The notes beneath the pieces were generated by a model. The model worked only from the letters and a program-made list of their open reading frames with translations, was not told the DNA's origin and made no database searches. From Microthyrium microscopicum (Eukaryota > Ascomycota > Dothideomycetes > Microthyriales > Microthyriaceae): 64,000 nucleotides of DNA. The translations under genes were made by a program, and so were the position numbers. Below, piece after piece: positions 10,617 through 22,512 of the stretch. Location: positions 391,481 through 455,480 of the forward strand of contig MU004232.1 in NCBI GenBank assembly GCA_010405405.1, read 5' to 3'. Numbering within the stretch: position 1 is the stretch's first letter; the number at the start of each line of letters is the position of its first letter.

Positions 10617-12672
10617 GATGATTCGAGAGGAGGTCGAAAGACCAGCACAGAAGGAATGGTCAGAGTGCAAAGAACATTTGCAGCGGGATAATTTGTAAAA
10701 TGGTGGACAGGAAGAGTATCAAGGTTAGATCTGATCAAAAAATAAGAGCTCACAAGCTAGACTTTTGGCGGGGGAGCTAGGGTAGGTGAGCCATCTAATC
10801 ACCAGATAAGATTCACATCTCTGACAAGCGGTTTGACTGCATTGATGGCAGAATGGCGAGAATGGGTATCCTGTCTCTTTCAATTACCATGGACAGTATC
10901 AGCCTGTGAATTATGCTATGTTCTTGTAATCAGCCTGACAAGTACCGACATCGACACTCTGATGTCGATCGAAACAACACCTCCAAGATTAAGAACAGTC
11001 CGACCCTCCCTTAGCGCTTGCTCAGAAGGTTAATGAGGCCGCCCGTCAAATGAGATGGATACGATCAATAACTGATCAAAGCATAATAATCTTGAGAATC
11101 TTGGTTGATTTGAGACTTTGAGTGGAGTCCCCAATTTCCAGTGGCTTGTGTTGAGCGCCGTTGCGAAACACCCAAGCAGTTTTGAATCGCTGGTAGAAAT
11201 AATGAATGAAATGATAAACACTCTGCTACAGTAGACTGGAAATCTGATGCTCAAGCCTCAGCGTGGATTTTCAATGCCCCAGCAGCGCCGTCGGCTACAA
11301 ACCCTAGAACCTTCCGTATGATCAGTCAATCCTTACAACGCTTTCTAGTATTGCTTAAGAAGGACAACGGTTGCGCTGGCACACGGCATTGTTCTTGAGT
11401 TTTCAGCACCTGAGGTCCATGTTGATTTCCTGCCACACCATTTTCGTAGTGCATGGAGGCCTGCGATTCTGCGAGAGCCTTTTGACGCCCTTTGCGCTCC
11501 TTTCCTTTCTTCGCCTAGTGCTGCTTCAACCACGTCGCTTTCTGCCCGCTCCCGCTGTTCTGCTCTTGGTTCTGGCATCCAAGCATCCTGCATCTCGACT
11601 GTCTGCTGCAATTCAGACTACAGTGCAGAGTCACTGAAGCTGCTTGCAACTGGTCTAAAGTGCCGCCGCCGCACCTGTTCGCTTCCACCCGCTTGTTTGA
11701 GTATTCTCACATCTCAGATCCTTTCTTTTGCTACTACCCTCCTGCATTCGACATTCTACCATCTTGCCTTCCTCCTCCTCCGCATATACGACCTCAACTC
11801 CTATCGTATTATCGTCTCCAATTTGGGAGACACTCTCACCCTCCCTGGATCTCTACAACCTCATGCGTCTCCTCTCAGACCCTGATCCTGCTCGCTTTTA
11901 ATCAACAATCCCCACCTCCTCCCCTGTACCATACCATTCCATCCTCTTCGCATCCCGCATCTATTCTCTCTCCAATTGTGTCTTCGTCTTTTACCTCGCC
12001 GAACTGCCAGTAGCTACATCTTGCGACTTGTAGACTGTATATCAGACTCATCATATTCTTCATTTAGCATTGTCTGCTCTCGGCCAGTTGTCTTTGCCCA
12101 TACCGCTCGTTTTACCGCTGTGTTGGTTGGCGCTTCAGTTCTTCTCCACAACTTCCCGTTCCTGGTAAACTCTACCTCAGCAGCTCAGGTACCTGCATCA
12201 GCGCATTCAACCTTTGGCTACTTTATACTTTTCAAAGTTAAACTTGACGGTTTATCACTATTTCTCCGGATTGGATAGGCTAGCACTTTGCGGCGGTCTC
12301 AACTCAACCCCGTCGCTGCTTGGTTCCGTGCTTTGTGCGTCGGTGCTCGAGTTCGCCAACCCCTCTCAACGCAGCTTCGACGCACCAATCTAGCAACCTA
12401 CCAGCATCTCCCACCGCTCTTCGAATTTGGAGCACAACAACAAACGCCATCGTGTGAGCACTTGTGGTACCTTTGTTTTCTCTATCATGTGAGTATTTCC
12501 CTCTGCTTGCTCCTCTTGAATCTTGGTCCAGTCACTTCTTTACTCCACTTCCTCATCAATTTCAATTGAAACATGACGCAGCGCCTATAGGCAACGGCCT
12601 TTCATTCTTCATACAATTGTGCGAATATAGCTAATTTGAGGCATTATAGTGTAATTGTAGCTCCAGCACGCC
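10617..12672. other. Divergent promoter and long leader of the PUF gene
   Basis: Two kilobases between the starts of RPC2 (-) and the PUF protein (+). From about 11,370 it becomes strongly pyrimidine-rich on the + strand, as in long 5' leaders of fungal regulatory genes. A likely 5'-UTR intron begins with GTGAGT at 12489 and may end at ATTATAG near 12649 after a GCTAATTTG branch-like site. Several short upstream ORFs occur, none with recognisable product. Confidence 0.5.
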
Positions 12673-15600
12673 ATGGCATTTTCCAATGGGCTCAAGTCCC
12701 CACGGGACGACTCGTCTTTCTCAACTTACAATACCTCGTCGCCGATGCGTACATCTAGCAGTCAATATGTACCGCAATTGAATTCCTCCTCTGTCGAACG
12801 TGCGAGTCTTCACCGTAGATTTACGACGAATACTGTCCCTACATTAAACAACCTCTCTCTACAATCTCCATTGTCGCCAATAGGACAACAGCGGCGTCAG
12901 GCAGCAGAGTCTGGCTTTGATCTTTCAAACTCAGTAAGCATACATGACTCTTTTGTGCGCCAGGTGGGGGAATGTCACGTTGTCCAAAAACCTCCGAAGA
13001 GCCTTGTTCTTAGGGTGGTTTTGGAGTCAATGGTTGTGGCTAGCCTACCGGTGAATGTGTGTGGGATATTGGCTAACAGGAGATTTTCTAGTCTGTACAA
13101 AAATCGCAAACACAATTCGTAAGTTGGCCATATTTCTCGATATTTTTCTTTCCATCAATTGTAAAGCGGATCTTGGGGCAGATTTCTTGTCAATCATCTG
13201 CCGCATGTTTTGGTTTTACTTTATTTGACTTGTAGCTTGATATTATAGGCTTGTAGATGTTTCCCTGAAAATGTGTGCGTTTTCTTTCTTGTATTCTTTT
13301 TAAGCCGCTCCGTTACGTGGTCGAGAAAGTATGCTGGGCAGCTATTGACTCGTAGTAGCAACGGGAATATGCCGAGAGGATTAAGCAGTCGAGTCTTCAC
13401 GCTAGACAAGAAGCAGAAAGACTAGAAGAGGAATACCGGAGACTGACATCGCCTGGCCATCAGTCGGAACCTACGACTCCACCAGACTTGCAAGACAGTG
13501 TGCTTACATCTAATTACGTTTCTCGCCCCAATCGAAACTCTCTGGCATCACTGACCTCACCTTTGCAACCGTCGACGAATTCGTTCCATAGGAATACACT
13601 TTCTGGCTCGCATCATACTTTGGGATTCTTTTCTAGCGCACAAACCCCCGGGCAAGGCCTCTCTATGTCGCACGGCAACTCGGATGAAGAGGAGGAGGAT
13701 ACCTACTCTGCTGATCTGCCGTCTGTCAATCGGCGAGCCAATGTGTAAGTCTAAATTCTTTTATGATGTGGAGTTGATTTCCCCACGTGGAATCGTTGGC
13801 CATGTGCGGCAACTGCCACGCATGGCACACGCTCTTTCCAACTTCGTTTTGTCGGTACCTTCTTGAGGCTCGTTCTTCCTTCATATGGCCATTCTACAGT
13901 CGCACTTTCCCAGCATCGTTAAAGCGCGTTTCGATGAGGGGCGTATTCACGTGCTGGTCTTTGCCTAACGTCCACCTTAACTCTTCTATGATTTCACAGC
14001 TTGGCTTTTAGCTCTTCAACTCCTCCGACCTATCCTATTCTGTTGTCATCGCTATACACTGTCTCTCCCTATCGCTGTTCATTTCTCCTTTCCGACCGCT
14101 GTCTAACTATTCGTCCTTTAGGCGGAATTCTATGCCAGTGACCAATTTCGATTACCGAGGAATGGGATCTTTGCCTGACGTGGCACAAGTACTTGGAATT
14201 CATACTTTACTTGACGAGGACGACTACCAACCACCGACCCATCGTCAGACAGCTTCCATCGACAGACAGACCTTGTTACATATGGAACGCGACGAAAGCG
14301 ATTTTCCAATGCTCCTACGTCGTCAGAGTCAGACTCAAACTGAGATGTCCAACTCCAATCACCCCACCATGTCTACTATCGGTCAGTTAAACTCCTCCGA
14401 AGGCAACGGTCTCCCAAGCTGGTCTGGTTACTCACGTCATCGCCAAGGCCAGAAGAGTCTTCCAATGAACACCCTACGCAACGGCGACGAAGACTCCAAC
14501 ACTGGCCATAGTCGCAATTCTTCTGCCTTTGATACTCCACCTCGCATCAAGGCCAACAATCGTCATTCCATGGACGTCAATTCTGCTGGTCAAGCACCAC
14601 ACTCCAACCGATCTAGTGTTCACCTGTCTCCGCAAACCAACACGATGCCAAATTTGCGCTCTTCTTTGTCTACCAATGACATTCCAACCATTGGCAATCT
14701 GAACCTGAACATGGGCAACATGGGCATGAGCGACACTTCAGCCAACTCAAACGGCCTTACTCACGAGCAGCGACTCCACAACCACAACGCTACCCTTGGC
14801 CGTATCCCTCCAAACGCTGTTGGTCACCGTCGCGAGAACTCTATTGGAGATCGACGTTCTTTGAACTCTAGCCATAACCTACTTCAAGCATCCACTGCTG
14901 CATATCTGTCAAACGTAGCTGCTACTGCACCTTCATCGTATACTAATACGTCTTCTATGCCGTCGTCAACACCTTCTGTCGCGTCACCAGGTCATACTAT
15001 GACACCAGGCTCAGGTTCAAGACCATCAACTGCTGGATCCGCCGCCCAAGTTCCTCCACACATGTACGGTATGCCTTCTAATATGATGGCTGGTGGTCCA
15101 CAAACCTACTGGACTCCTAACGGCAATCCCTATGGTGGCGTTGCTGGTGGTTATGGCCAACCATACTATAATCAACCGTCCGGTTACAACCCTCGCCCAG
15201 TTGTGCGTGATAGTCAACAATTGGTAATGCTGCAGCGCCGTGGTCAGAAAGATGGTTTGTTTTCTTTTCCCACTAATTTAATTCCGTTAATTTCTAAATA
15301 GAGCAAGCGCGCACAGAGAACCGTTTCACGAATACGGCCATTGAAGAGCACATTGGCAAAATCTTTGAAGTCTCCAAAGATCAAAATGGATGCCGTTACC
15401 TCCAAAAGAAGATTGAGGAAGACAAGGCCAAACATCTGCCAATCATCTTCGGCGAGACCAAAGACCACATCGTCGACCTGATGAAAGATCCATTCGGTAA
15501 TTATCTCTGCCAGAAGCTGCTAGAGAACTGCGACGCGGAACAACGTACTACACTCATCTACAATGCGGCCCCTGCCATGGTTGATATCGCTATCAACCAA

Positions 15601-16865
15601 CACGGTACTCGTGCCCTTCAGAAGATGATTGAGTTTGTTGAGACTGCGGATCAAGTTTCAGTCATTGTCCAAGCTTTGCGTCAAGAGGTTGTCTCTCTCA
15701 TTCAAGATCTTAATGGCAATCACGTCATTCAAAAATGCCTAAACCATTTGCAGTGCGACGACGCACAGTTCATTTTTGATGCAGTGGGTGCACATGCATT
15801 GGAAGTTGGGACTCATCGTCATGGCTGCTGTGTTCTCCAGCGTTGCATTGATCATGCTACTGGTGCTCAGAAAGCCAAGCTTATCGGCGAAATAACAGAG
15901 AAGGCATTCGATTTGATGCAAGACTCTTTTGGCAATTATGTCATCCAATACATCCGTAAGTTGTCAAGCCGTACCGTCGTTGTATCATATTAATCATGCT
16001 ATACAGTTGACCAGAATAACACCCAGTTCACGGGTCCTTTGGTTGCTTGCTTTGCCAACAACGTGGTGGAGTTGTCTCACCAAAAATTCAGCTCCAACGT
16101 CATTGAAAAGGTTTGTCCCGCTTTACCAATATTTCGAATACGCTAACAATAATGCAGAGTATTCGCATGGCCGACGCATTCTGGCAACGCAAGATTCTGG
16201 AGGAATTGTGTGTTGATGGTGCCGCAATGGAAGCACTCCTTCGAGACAATTTTGCCAACTATGTCGTCCAGACTGCCGTAAGTAACGCTATGGGTCTCAA
16301 GATACAAGTATACTAACCCTTTCTTTAGCTGGAACATGGACCGCAAGATTTGCAAGATCGTCTGTGGGATATTATCAAACCGATTTTGCAAAACATGCGC
16401 AATACTCCATGTGGTCGTCGTCTGATCGGTAAGCTCGCTCAGCGAGAAGGCACCGCTAGTGGTCAAACCTCTGGAAATCTGACTCCAAATGATGGAGCTC
16501 AAACTCCAGTCGCTACATCAACTGCGCATTCAGTTGCATCTCCAAACGGATTCAGCATCATGTCGCGGGAACTGCCTAATTCCGCCGTCGCCGGGGCCCA
16601 GGCTTTCAACGCTGCTCATCTTAATGGTGGAGCCATGCCTCACTATCCTCAGATGCATCAGACGCTTCCGCATCACCCTCAGCGCTCTCAGCACCAATCT
16701 CATCCCCGCGGTCGTAATGGCCACTTTCCACACAACAACGGCCACGGATACGCACCAAATGGCAATGGACAATCTGCGCCCAATAACAATGGCCCGTATT
16801 ATACACCCAACGCGCCTAATGGATTTGCTCAATACTCCAATAACACCAATGGCGGCTTCTTCTAA
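12673..16865 (+). CDS. PUF/Pumilio-family RNA-binding protein (Puf4/Mpt5-like)
   Basis: Cytoplasmic regulator that binds UGUA-containing 3' UTRs and recruits deadenylation and decay factors. Eight exons: 12673-12933, 13092-13118 (27 nt), 13359-13744, 14122-15254, 15302-15955, 16007-16110, 16158-16277 and 16329-16865, giving 1073 aa; every junction keeps frame. The ATG sits in GCCATGG. The N-terminal half is Ser/Asn/Thr-rich and disordered, with a charged helix (QREYAERIKQSSL...RLEEEYRR). The Pumilio homology domain (about residues 590-900) has the expected helical repeats with RNA-contact triplets, for example DQNGCRYLQKK, DPFGNYLCQKL, NQHGTRALQKM, DLNGNHVIQKC, HRHGCCVLQRC, DSFGNYVIQYI and DNFANYVVQTA. 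The C-terminus is Asn/His/Pro-rich. Introns 1, 2 and 3 (158, 240 and 377 nt) are longer than elsewhere in the window. Confidence 0.93.
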
Positions 16866-18032
16866 ACGGAGTTTTTGAACGGAGTTACTTGAGAGACGTG
16901 ACCCATGAACGATATGAACGACCTCGACGACAGAACTAGACGTGTTGGAACTGTTGAACGCCTTGATGACCTTCTCCTTTCTGGTCCATCATGCATTCAG
17001 CACCTTTCCATTCTACTTTTTGACAGTCATTGGTCGGACACTACCATCCACCAACCACCATCCATTACCATTCATTAAGCTTTTGAATCCCTCGATTCCT
17101 CGTCGCCAAAAGCTTGTTATTATTCACTGTGTAGTTCTTGCATTATTTTGCCCCATGGCCGGGTCAAAAGCCACACCATTATTCTGCATTCATCCCTCTT
17201 GTCTGTTGCATCTGTACAACAACACACCCAAAATCCTATTCTCGGTTATCAACACTACCAACATCAAGACAACCCCACACTGTTTTCAAAGGACCCCCAT
17301 AGCATTCATCACACCACCGGAGTATCATTAACCACATTCCCACTGTTTCAAAAACCCCAATCACGTGTTCGACGGCCTATTATCATTCATCACCATCACA
17401 AAATCAACCACCGTGTATTCTTTACCTTTCCGTTTCTTAACAACTGTACTTTCAACAAAAAGCCGATCATCGATGCCTTTGAGATCCATCTTTCACTCAC
17501 GATCATCAACGTGGACATGACTATTGGGCCAGAGGGTTGGACTATGGATCGGCAAATGTTTGAGGACGATTGAAGTGAAGGCCGTGTCTGTACTTTTTTA
17601 TGTATGTATGTAGGAAAAGAATAAAAGTAGTATTTTAAAAAATCCCTTGCATTTGCTCTGATGATGCTTCTACTAACCATAAGGCTGACTCCAAGATATC
17701 TGCGTAAAAGGACCAATCATCCGTTGTCATTGATAAATCTATACAACTTCGCCTTCTTCTTAGAATTGCTCGCGTGCCACCTATGCCAATTAGCAATCAT
17801 TGGACAGTATAAAGTTAATATCATAGCGCAATATACAGAAAATGCCACTTTCAATATCGCCAAATGGCCTTTCTCTAATATATGCCACGAGCTAGGGCAG
17901 TGAATATGTTCTGGAAGATACTGGACGATCGCAATTACTGGCATTTTTTGTATTTTGGCCGTGAAAGTGTAAGTGGAGGCGAGTGATGGTGTTTGGAGGA
18001 CAAAGGGTGGCAAATCGAATTCGGACATGCAA
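16866..18032. other. 3' UTR of PUF gene and intergenic DNA
   Basis: Begins with the PUF 3' UTR. It includes TGTATGTATGTAGG near 17,600, which resembles PUF target sites and could allow self-regulation (speculative). Long open frames here start at non-ATG codons or lack coding character, so I call none. Confidence 0.4.
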
Positions 18033-18254
18033 TACCGTAGCTTTCGCATCAAATGCAGGATTAATTAACCGCTTTTGGCAATCCAAATTTGGGCTTACTA
18101 CTCAGTAATTTCAGGAGACCCTACCGAGCGCTAACTTTTGTTCACACGTGAAATTAATCCTCTACTTATTATTGGTGAAAGATATTGGTCATCCCAAATT
18201 TGGGATTGCCAAAAGCGGTTAATTAATCCTGCATTTGATGCGAAAGCTACGGTA
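18033..18254. mobile_element. MITE / foldback element with about 61-bp inverted arms
   Basis: Left arm 18033-18093 and right arm 18193-18254 are inverted copies differing by a single inserted base (CAAATTTGG versus CCAAATTTGG). The arms start TACCGTAGCTTTCGCATC and enclose about 99 bp of unrelated AT-rich spacer. If the terminal TA on each side is the target duplication, the TIR begins CCGTAGC, as expected for Tc1/mariner-type insertion at TA. There is no transposase frame, so it is a non-autonomous element. The near-perfect arms indicate recent insertion or selection for pairing, and a transcript through it would fold into a long hairpin. Confidence 0.85.
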
Positions 18255-19998
18255 TGCAGGTTGGCACGGATGCGGCTGTTGGAACTGGCAGGGTTTGGGT
18301 GTTGGACCCTGAAATCGATGGTGAACAGACTTGATGGATGGGCTTATGGATAGAGCGAGTATTTTGAGGACTTAAGTACGGTAATGAGTGCTTGTAAGAT
18401 ACCGTTCATATATACCTAAGGAAAGCGAAATGCTATTGTTGTGTGTGTAAGAAGCTCTGTTCTGATGGTTCTCAAGTCCTCGGCAGGAACAGGCAAGACA
18501 GGGTCCCGATCTAGGAACGCTTTCTTGACCTGCAGGACGATGCGATAGCGGGTTGTCTCGAGTCTTCAAATACTACTCCGTATATGAAATGATAGATTGG
18601 GTAAAATCTTTAGATTCAAAGTTCACGATGATCGAACAGATAATGTTGTATTTTTGCCCCGCGCTTACAGCCAGCCATCTCAAGGCAATTTTTCTTTGTT
18701 TTAGCAGCTGCTGGAGCGGTGAACGCAAGCTTGGTGTTGAGGCTGCATTAGTGTTGGTGGGAAAATGCAGGTTGCTTGCAGAAGCGAGGTTCCGCTGACC
18801 TTGGTGAACACTGATCATCGAAGTCTACGAAAGATGGGTTTGATCAGATAACGATGATTTTGGGCGTGAAGCTGATATCAGATGTGAAGCTCGGGAATGC
18901 CGTTGGGCACTTGGATGGGGTAGGAGATATTGCCATGTGGTAGATGAATAAGGGCAAAGGCCAGAATGAAGTGAATGAACGAACGTTAGAGGTTGAAGAG
19001 GGATAGAAAGGTTTCATATAAGCTATTGTTCTAGAAGGATATGGGTTCCTGGTCGTAGATTATGGGGTTATTATCCAGGCAAATGTTATATGCCGTGGGG
19101 TTTGGTCTTAATTTGTATGATAATGAGCACAGAATGAGGAGAGAGTGGGTGAATAGTTTGATACATTCGCCTTCGCAGGAACAATATCTCGGGATAATTG
19201 AATGGTTCAAGGACAAAATAAATGTGATAATTGTAGATTTACATGTGTAGAGATCTACATGTTGTGTTTGAAGGGATCCAAGGATGCAAGAAGGGATAAT
19301 CCTGCTTGTCTTCTGGTGTCCGGTTCAGCCCGCGTCCGTTGCGCATTATTGTCGTTTGGTTGGATGCTGTCGATGCAATCTGAAGAGTTCTGGACTTTGC
19401 TTCTCGCGCACTCTAGGCCTGCCCTCTCTCGACTTTTTTGCCATTGGCGTCCAATTTCTGAGACGACCTCTTGTTTTTCTGTGCCATCTGCTGGGAACCT
19501 TGACCAAAATCAAGACCCTGAGCCACGGCAAGAACCACCACCAACGGCTGTTGTCTGTGCCTCTACTTCCTTACTTATCCCCTGACTGCCCTTGGCCAGC
19601 TGTTATCTTCTGACAATCATCTGAAATCCAACTTCTTGCGCCAGATCATACATCAGAGAGCACAAGAGACCGCCATAAAAGTCCAATTGATCGACAATTG
19701 GCTTGATTGACCTGTTGCTGTCACCGCCCTCTCAATCCCCATCGGACACTAACCGCCTTGGTACCGCCTCTCCCGCAACCTTACAAGACACTTTTTTTTC
19801 AAGAGCAATCCTTATATTGCCCTCCAACTAAGCTTTCAATTTAAGCTCGTCCGTATTTTTACCCGGCCTCTCCTCAACCCTTTCCTCTCTTTCTCCTCCA
19901 TTTTTCCTTCCTCAATCCTCCTCCAGATTGCTTGAAGACTCTTCATTGAGCCAATTCTCATCTTCAACGCCTTGGATCCACACACCCAAGCCACCAAA
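18255..19998. promoter_or_regulatory. Upstream region and pyrimidine-rich leader of FAD2
   Basis: No gene is visible. The last about 150 bp before the FAD2 start, especially 19858-19930, are CT-rich on the + strand, the usual leader or promoter composition of strongly expressed fungal genes. The ATG context is CCACCAAAATGAC. Confidence 0.45.
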
Positions 19999-21482
19999 AT
20001 GACGCCAGCTCTTCGACAACGACCAGCTGCTCAGCGAGTCCCTTCAATGGTCGACTCGTCTGCTACTTCAGCAGGAGCTTCTCCATTCGATTCTCCAGCT
20101 GGCAGTGCCTCAACCACATCCCTCTCATCTCTTTCCGAGGGAGACGAGAAAATCCAGCAAAAGTCAACAAATAAGGAGACCGGTGTCCTTCTTAACACAT
20201 ACGGCGAGGAATTCGAAATTCCAGATTATACCATCAAGCAGATCCGCGATGCCATTCCAGCTCACTGTTTTCGTCGATCAGGTCTACGAGGCCTCGGCTA
20301 TGTCGCTCGGGACATGGTCTGCCTAGCCACTACCTTCACCCTCTTTTACAACTTTGTCACTCCAGAGTACATTGAGTCCAAGGCTTTCCGTACTGCGCTA
20401 TGGGCCTTCTACACATTCGCCCAGGGTCTCTTCGGAACCGGCCTGTGGGTTTTGGCACATGAGTGTGGCCATCAATCGTTCTCTCCTTCAAAAATCCTCA
20501 ACGACACAGTCGGTTGGGTTCTTCACTCCGCCCTCCTCGTGCCCTACTTCTCCTGGAAAATCTCCCATGGCAAGCATCACAAAGCCACCGGCCATCTTGA
20601 CCGCGACATGGTCTTCGTTCCCCGCACCCGTGACGAATATGCCTCCCACATTGGCAAGTTGTCCCACGAGCTTTCCGAGCTGATGGAAGAGACACCAATC
20701 TGGACATTGGCCCACACGATCGGTCAACAACTCATCGGCTGGCCATTGTACATCATGAACAACACCACCGGCCATAACAAGCACGCCAAGCAAGCTGAAG
20801 GCAAAGGCAAGGGCAAGAAGAACGGCTGGGGCGGTGGAGTCAACCACTTCTACCCATCAAGCCCATTGTACGACCGCAAGGACGAGCAACTCATTCTTCT
20901 CAGCGATCTAGGCATCGGCATCACCGTCTTCACCCTCTACACCTTGTGCCAGAAGTTCGGCTTCAACAACATGCTCGTCTGGTACTTCGTCCCATACCTC
21001 TGGGTAAACCACTGGCTCGGTAAGTTTCCAACCATCCCCCTTGCCACCCTTTCCCAACTAACTCGTTTTTAGTCGCAATAACCTACCTCCAACACACCGA
21101 CCCCACCCTCCCCCACTATGACGCCGAAACCTGGACCTACGCCCGCGGCGCCGCCGCTACAATCGACCGCGAATTCGGCTTCATCGGCCGCCATCTCCTC
21201 CACGGCATCATTGAGACGCACGTCCTACATCACTACGTTTCCACGATCCCTTTCTACAATGCTGATGAGGCCACGGAGGCGATCAAGCCAGTCATGGGCA
21301 AACATTATCGCGAGAACCGCGAAGGTGGACCAATTGGTTTCCTCAAGGCGATGTGGAGCAGTGCGCGATGGTGTCAGTGGGTTGAGCCATCGAAGGATGC
21401 GGCGGGTGAGGGCAAGGGAGTCATGTTCTTCAGAAATCGGAATGGGCTTGGTGTGCCGCCTGTTAAGATCCAGGCAAACTAA
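19999..21482 (+). CDS. FAD2: Delta-12 (oleate) fatty acid desaturase
   Basis: ER-membrane di-iron desaturase that converts oleoyl to linoleoyl groups on phospholipid. Two exons: 19999-21019 and 21073-21482 (53-nt intron), giving 476 aa. The start is ATG 19999; the frame is open upstream only to a TTG. The three histidine boxes are present: HECGH at 154-158, HGKHH at 190-194 and HVLHH at 390-394. The last has Leu where HVAHH is usual. Hydrophobic segments flank boxes 1 and 2, and another pair precedes the intron (FNNMLVWYFVPYLWVNHWL). The first 70 residues are Ser/Thr/Ala-rich and not conserved. The loop between boxes 2 and 3 contains a Lys/Gly run (EGKGKGKKNGWGGG). Delta-15/omega-3 activity cannot be excluded by sequence alone. 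Confidence 0.93.
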
Positions 21483-22134
21483 GTTGATGCTGAGCATTGT
21501 GTCGTTCGTCGAGAATCTGAGTGGTGGCTGGGCGGTGGTTGAGAATAGTGAGCGACATTATTGGATGAGTATCTTGTGTCGATAAAACAACTGGTGTCAT
21601 GGTCTTTTAGACGGCGTTATTGAGCATGCCTGTCGGCGTGACATTTTGGGCAAGCTTTCTGCTCTGGTATGTTTGTCAGTTTCGAGCCTGTTCTGTTTAG
21701 AGAGTTAGCACTCATATTCTATCCAAAATATCAAAAGAATACGACCAAAAGAATGTAGAAAGATGTTTTGGAGATGTGAAGATGAAGATAGAAGTTGCCA
21801 CGAGAGGGGTTCGTGATGTATTTCAATGAGATCGATGATGTAAGTCTCGTGCCTCATGTTTGTCCTGTCTGTTTCCGCAGACAACCGCTTTTTTACTAAG
21901 CCATTGGATATCTGCACATATGAGAGAAATATATCAGAAAACACTGTCCAGTGCAGCTGTTGCGTATAAGATGAACTTGATTGTCAGATAAAAAAGGCTT
22001 TTAATTTCGCTATGAATGACCAACCCAACGAACGCACTGTAAACAATCAATATCGTGAAAGACTTCCCAAAAAATATGAACCACCCATCCTATCATCAAA
22101 ATACCGACTGTACTCCCTCCCTTCTTCCTTATAT
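21483..22134. other. Convergent 3' region between FAD2 and PAT1 locus
   Basis: AT-rich DNA holding the 3' UTRs of FAD2 (+) and of the leftward PAT1 locus. No supported gene. Confidence 0.45.
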
Positions 22135-22446
22135 TCAGGGCCTTGATATCTTGTTCCGCCAATGATTTTGCATTTCCTGCTTCTTCCTCTCCTCCTCCTT
22201 CTTCGCCATCTTCTGCTCCTCCTTCTTCGCCATCTTCTGCTCTTCCTTCTTCTTCAGATAACCATCCCACTTAACCTTGGCCTCCGCCGCCTTCTTCTGC
22301 TCGCTCTTCCTCTTCAGATAACCATCCCACTTAACCTTAGCCTCCGCCGCCTTCTTCTGCTCCCGCTGAACTGCCTCATTTTTCATCCGCTCTATCTTCT
22401 CAAAAACCTCATCCCACCCAAGTTTTCTCCCAAATTCCATCTCCAT
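22135..22446 (-). CDS. Lysine/glutamate-rich ORF in frame behind the PAT1 stop
   Basis: From the first ATG at 22446 it would encode 103 aa. The same frame is open all the way back to the PAT1 stop codon (22515-22513), 125 sense codons in total after the TAG. The part before the ATG (KPKKDRPKPYRPGPHLRNTK) reads like protein rather than UTR. The rest is a highly charged, probably helical sequence with GWDEVFEKIERMK, two copies of a 20-residue unit containing KKAAEAKVKWDGYLK, then EQKMAKKE repeats, ending NHWRNKISRP. It could be a separate small gene, a readthrough extension of PAT1 or an alternatively spliced exon. No function is recognised. Confidence 0.4.
   Translation of the reverse strand: MEMEFGRKLGWDEVFEKIERMKNEAVQREQKKAAEAKVKWDGYLKRKSEQKKAAEAKVKWDGYLKKKEEQKMAKKEEQKMAKKEEERKKQEMQNHWRNKISRP
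22252..22363. repeat. Two 60-bp direct repeats plus shorter repeats
   Basis: AACCATCCCACTTAACCTT.G followed by CCTCCGCCGCCTTCTTCTGC occurs at about 22260 and 22320, a 60-bp period with one mismatch in the core. A shorter 21-bp unit (CTTCGCCATCTTCTGCTC) repeats at about 22200-22245. The periods are multiples of three, preserving the minus-strand frame. Confidence 0.85.
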
Positions 22447-22512
22447 CTCCCTCTTCGTATTCCGCAAATGCGGTCCTGGCCTATACGGTTTTGGCCTATC
22501 CTTTTTGGGCTT

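Noticed and set aside
16942-17573. Two overlapping plus-strand frames after the PUF gene
   Set aside because: Low-complexity translation of CA/CT-rich 3' UTR, with no recognisable motif or good start context.
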